From positions 3,860,001-3,924,000 of the forward strand of contig NZ_LT907844.1 in assembly GCF_900215505.1 (NCBI RefSeq): 64,000 nt of DNA. The letters are read 5' to 3'. The DNA comes from Cohaesibacter sp. ES.047 (GTDB lineage Bacteria; Pseudomonadota; Alphaproteobacteria; Rhizobiales; Cohaesibacteraceae). Numbering within the stretch: the stretch's first letter is position 1; each line of letters starts with the position of its first letter. A program made the position numbers and the translations under genes. Of this stretch, positions 63,582 to 64,000 are shown in pieces. The notes under the pieces are model-generated. The model had not been told where the DNA came from, searched no databases, and saw nothing but the letters and a program-made list of their open reading frames with translations.

Positions 63582-64000
63582 ATGGTCGCCATATCAAAGT
63601 GGAACAGATCCTTGCTCGCCCTTATCGTCGCAACAGCCCTTGGCAGCTGTGCAACACAAAAGTCGGATTCGCCCGATCGCTGGATCAAGACGATGAACAA
63701 TCGTCCGGTGACCAAGTCGACCATTTATGTCTGTCACGCCTTCGGTTGCAAACTCAAATATGCATTCCATCCGACAAAAAAGGACATCAGAAAACTTAAG
63801 CGCATTCTTGCACGGGGTAAGAGAAGCCCGAAAGCAGAGCGCAAGGCCATCGGCAAGGCTGTCGTCTGGTTCGAAAAGCGTGTCGGCCCGGCAGTCGGAT
63901 CCGACAAGGACAAGGGCGGCCTTGATATGTACAATTCCGGCGTGCCCGGCCAAATGGATTGCATCGACGAAGCCAGCAACACCACATCCCTTCTCGTCTT
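63582..64000 (+). CDS. putative lipoprotein, 3' end outside window
   Basis: Reading from the ATG at 63582 to the right edge there is no stop in 139 codons. The N-terminus is a lipoprotein signal: WNRSLLALIVATALGSC with lipobox ALGSC at about residues 19-23. The mature part contains STIYVCHAFGCKLKYAF, a basic stretch (KDIRKLKRILARGKRSP) and DMYNSGVPGQMDCIDEASNT. Four Cys beyond the lipid-anchored one may form disulfides. The pattern recurs as a conserved hypothetical protein in alphaproteobacteria; function unknown. The nearest Shine-Dalgarno-like AAGGGA lies 13 bases upstream of the ATG, rather far. Confidence 0.7.
   Translation, partial: MVAISKWNRSLLALIVATALGSCATQKSDSPDRWIKTMNNRPVTKSTIYVCHAFGCKLKYAFHPTKKDIRKLKRILARGKRSPKAERKAIGKAVVWFEKRVGPAVGSDKDKGGLDMYNSGVPGQMDCIDEASNTTSLLV

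Overview
The window looks like chromosomal DNA of an alphaproteobacterium, most likely a marine member of the Hyphomicrobiales (a Cohaesibacter-like organism would fit, but no marker here settles the genus). Supporting signs are the gene orders hom-glpX-recJ, PCMT-like/tolC/popZ/valS and yajC-secD-secF-Mth938-squalene-synthase-like, the PopZ (DUF2497) polar organiser, an EcfG-type stress promoter, and tRNA genes with encoded CCA ends.

Region 1 (1-4.4 kb) holds the end of homoserine dehydrogenase, glpX, recJ and a tandem-repeat ORF. Region 2 (4.4-13.2 kb) is a TMAO respiration locus: torC, torD, torA and moaA run leftward as one apparent operon. A divergent TorR-type regulator and a convergent soluble hybrid histidine kinase lie beside it. 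Region 3 (13.7-23 kb) carries two GH13 alpha-glucosidases, two short-chain dehydrogenases behind an EcfG-like promoter, an ExoD-type membrane protein, an L,D-transpeptidase, the scar of a deleted multicopper oxidase and an OpgC-like membrane protein.

Region 4 (about 23.13-40.37 kb) is an integrative mobilizable element inserted at the 3' end of a tRNA-Asn gene. The tRNA end plus its terminator is duplicated as a 63-bp imperfect direct repeat at both borders. The element encodes a tyrosine integrase next to the tRNA, a MobQ-type relaxase, and an RSF1010-like oriT (hairpin followed by a TGCGCCCTC nic core). Cargo is a Fic protein with its own palindromic operator, a type I restriction-modification set (hsdM-hsdS-hsdR) with a YgjP-like metallopeptidase, and several unknown genes. 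No conjugation (type IV secretion) genes are present, so transfer would depend on a helper. The integrase has Gly where the first catalytic Arg of tyrosine recombinases normally stands, so the element may be immobilised or use an unusual active site.

Region 5 (40.7-64 kb) is core chromosome again: a PGPGW membrane protein, cobalamin genes cobP, cobQ, cobD and cobC, a Card1-like nuclease-domain protein, tRNA-Cys, PCMT-like/tolC/popZ/valS, a DUF1203 protein, a chemoreceptor, a DUF815 ATPase, the yajC-secD-secF export genes, an NDUFAF6-like protein, trmFO, and the start of a lipoprotein gene that runs off the end. All coordinates and motifs were read by eye. Family names are from recognised motifs, not database searches.
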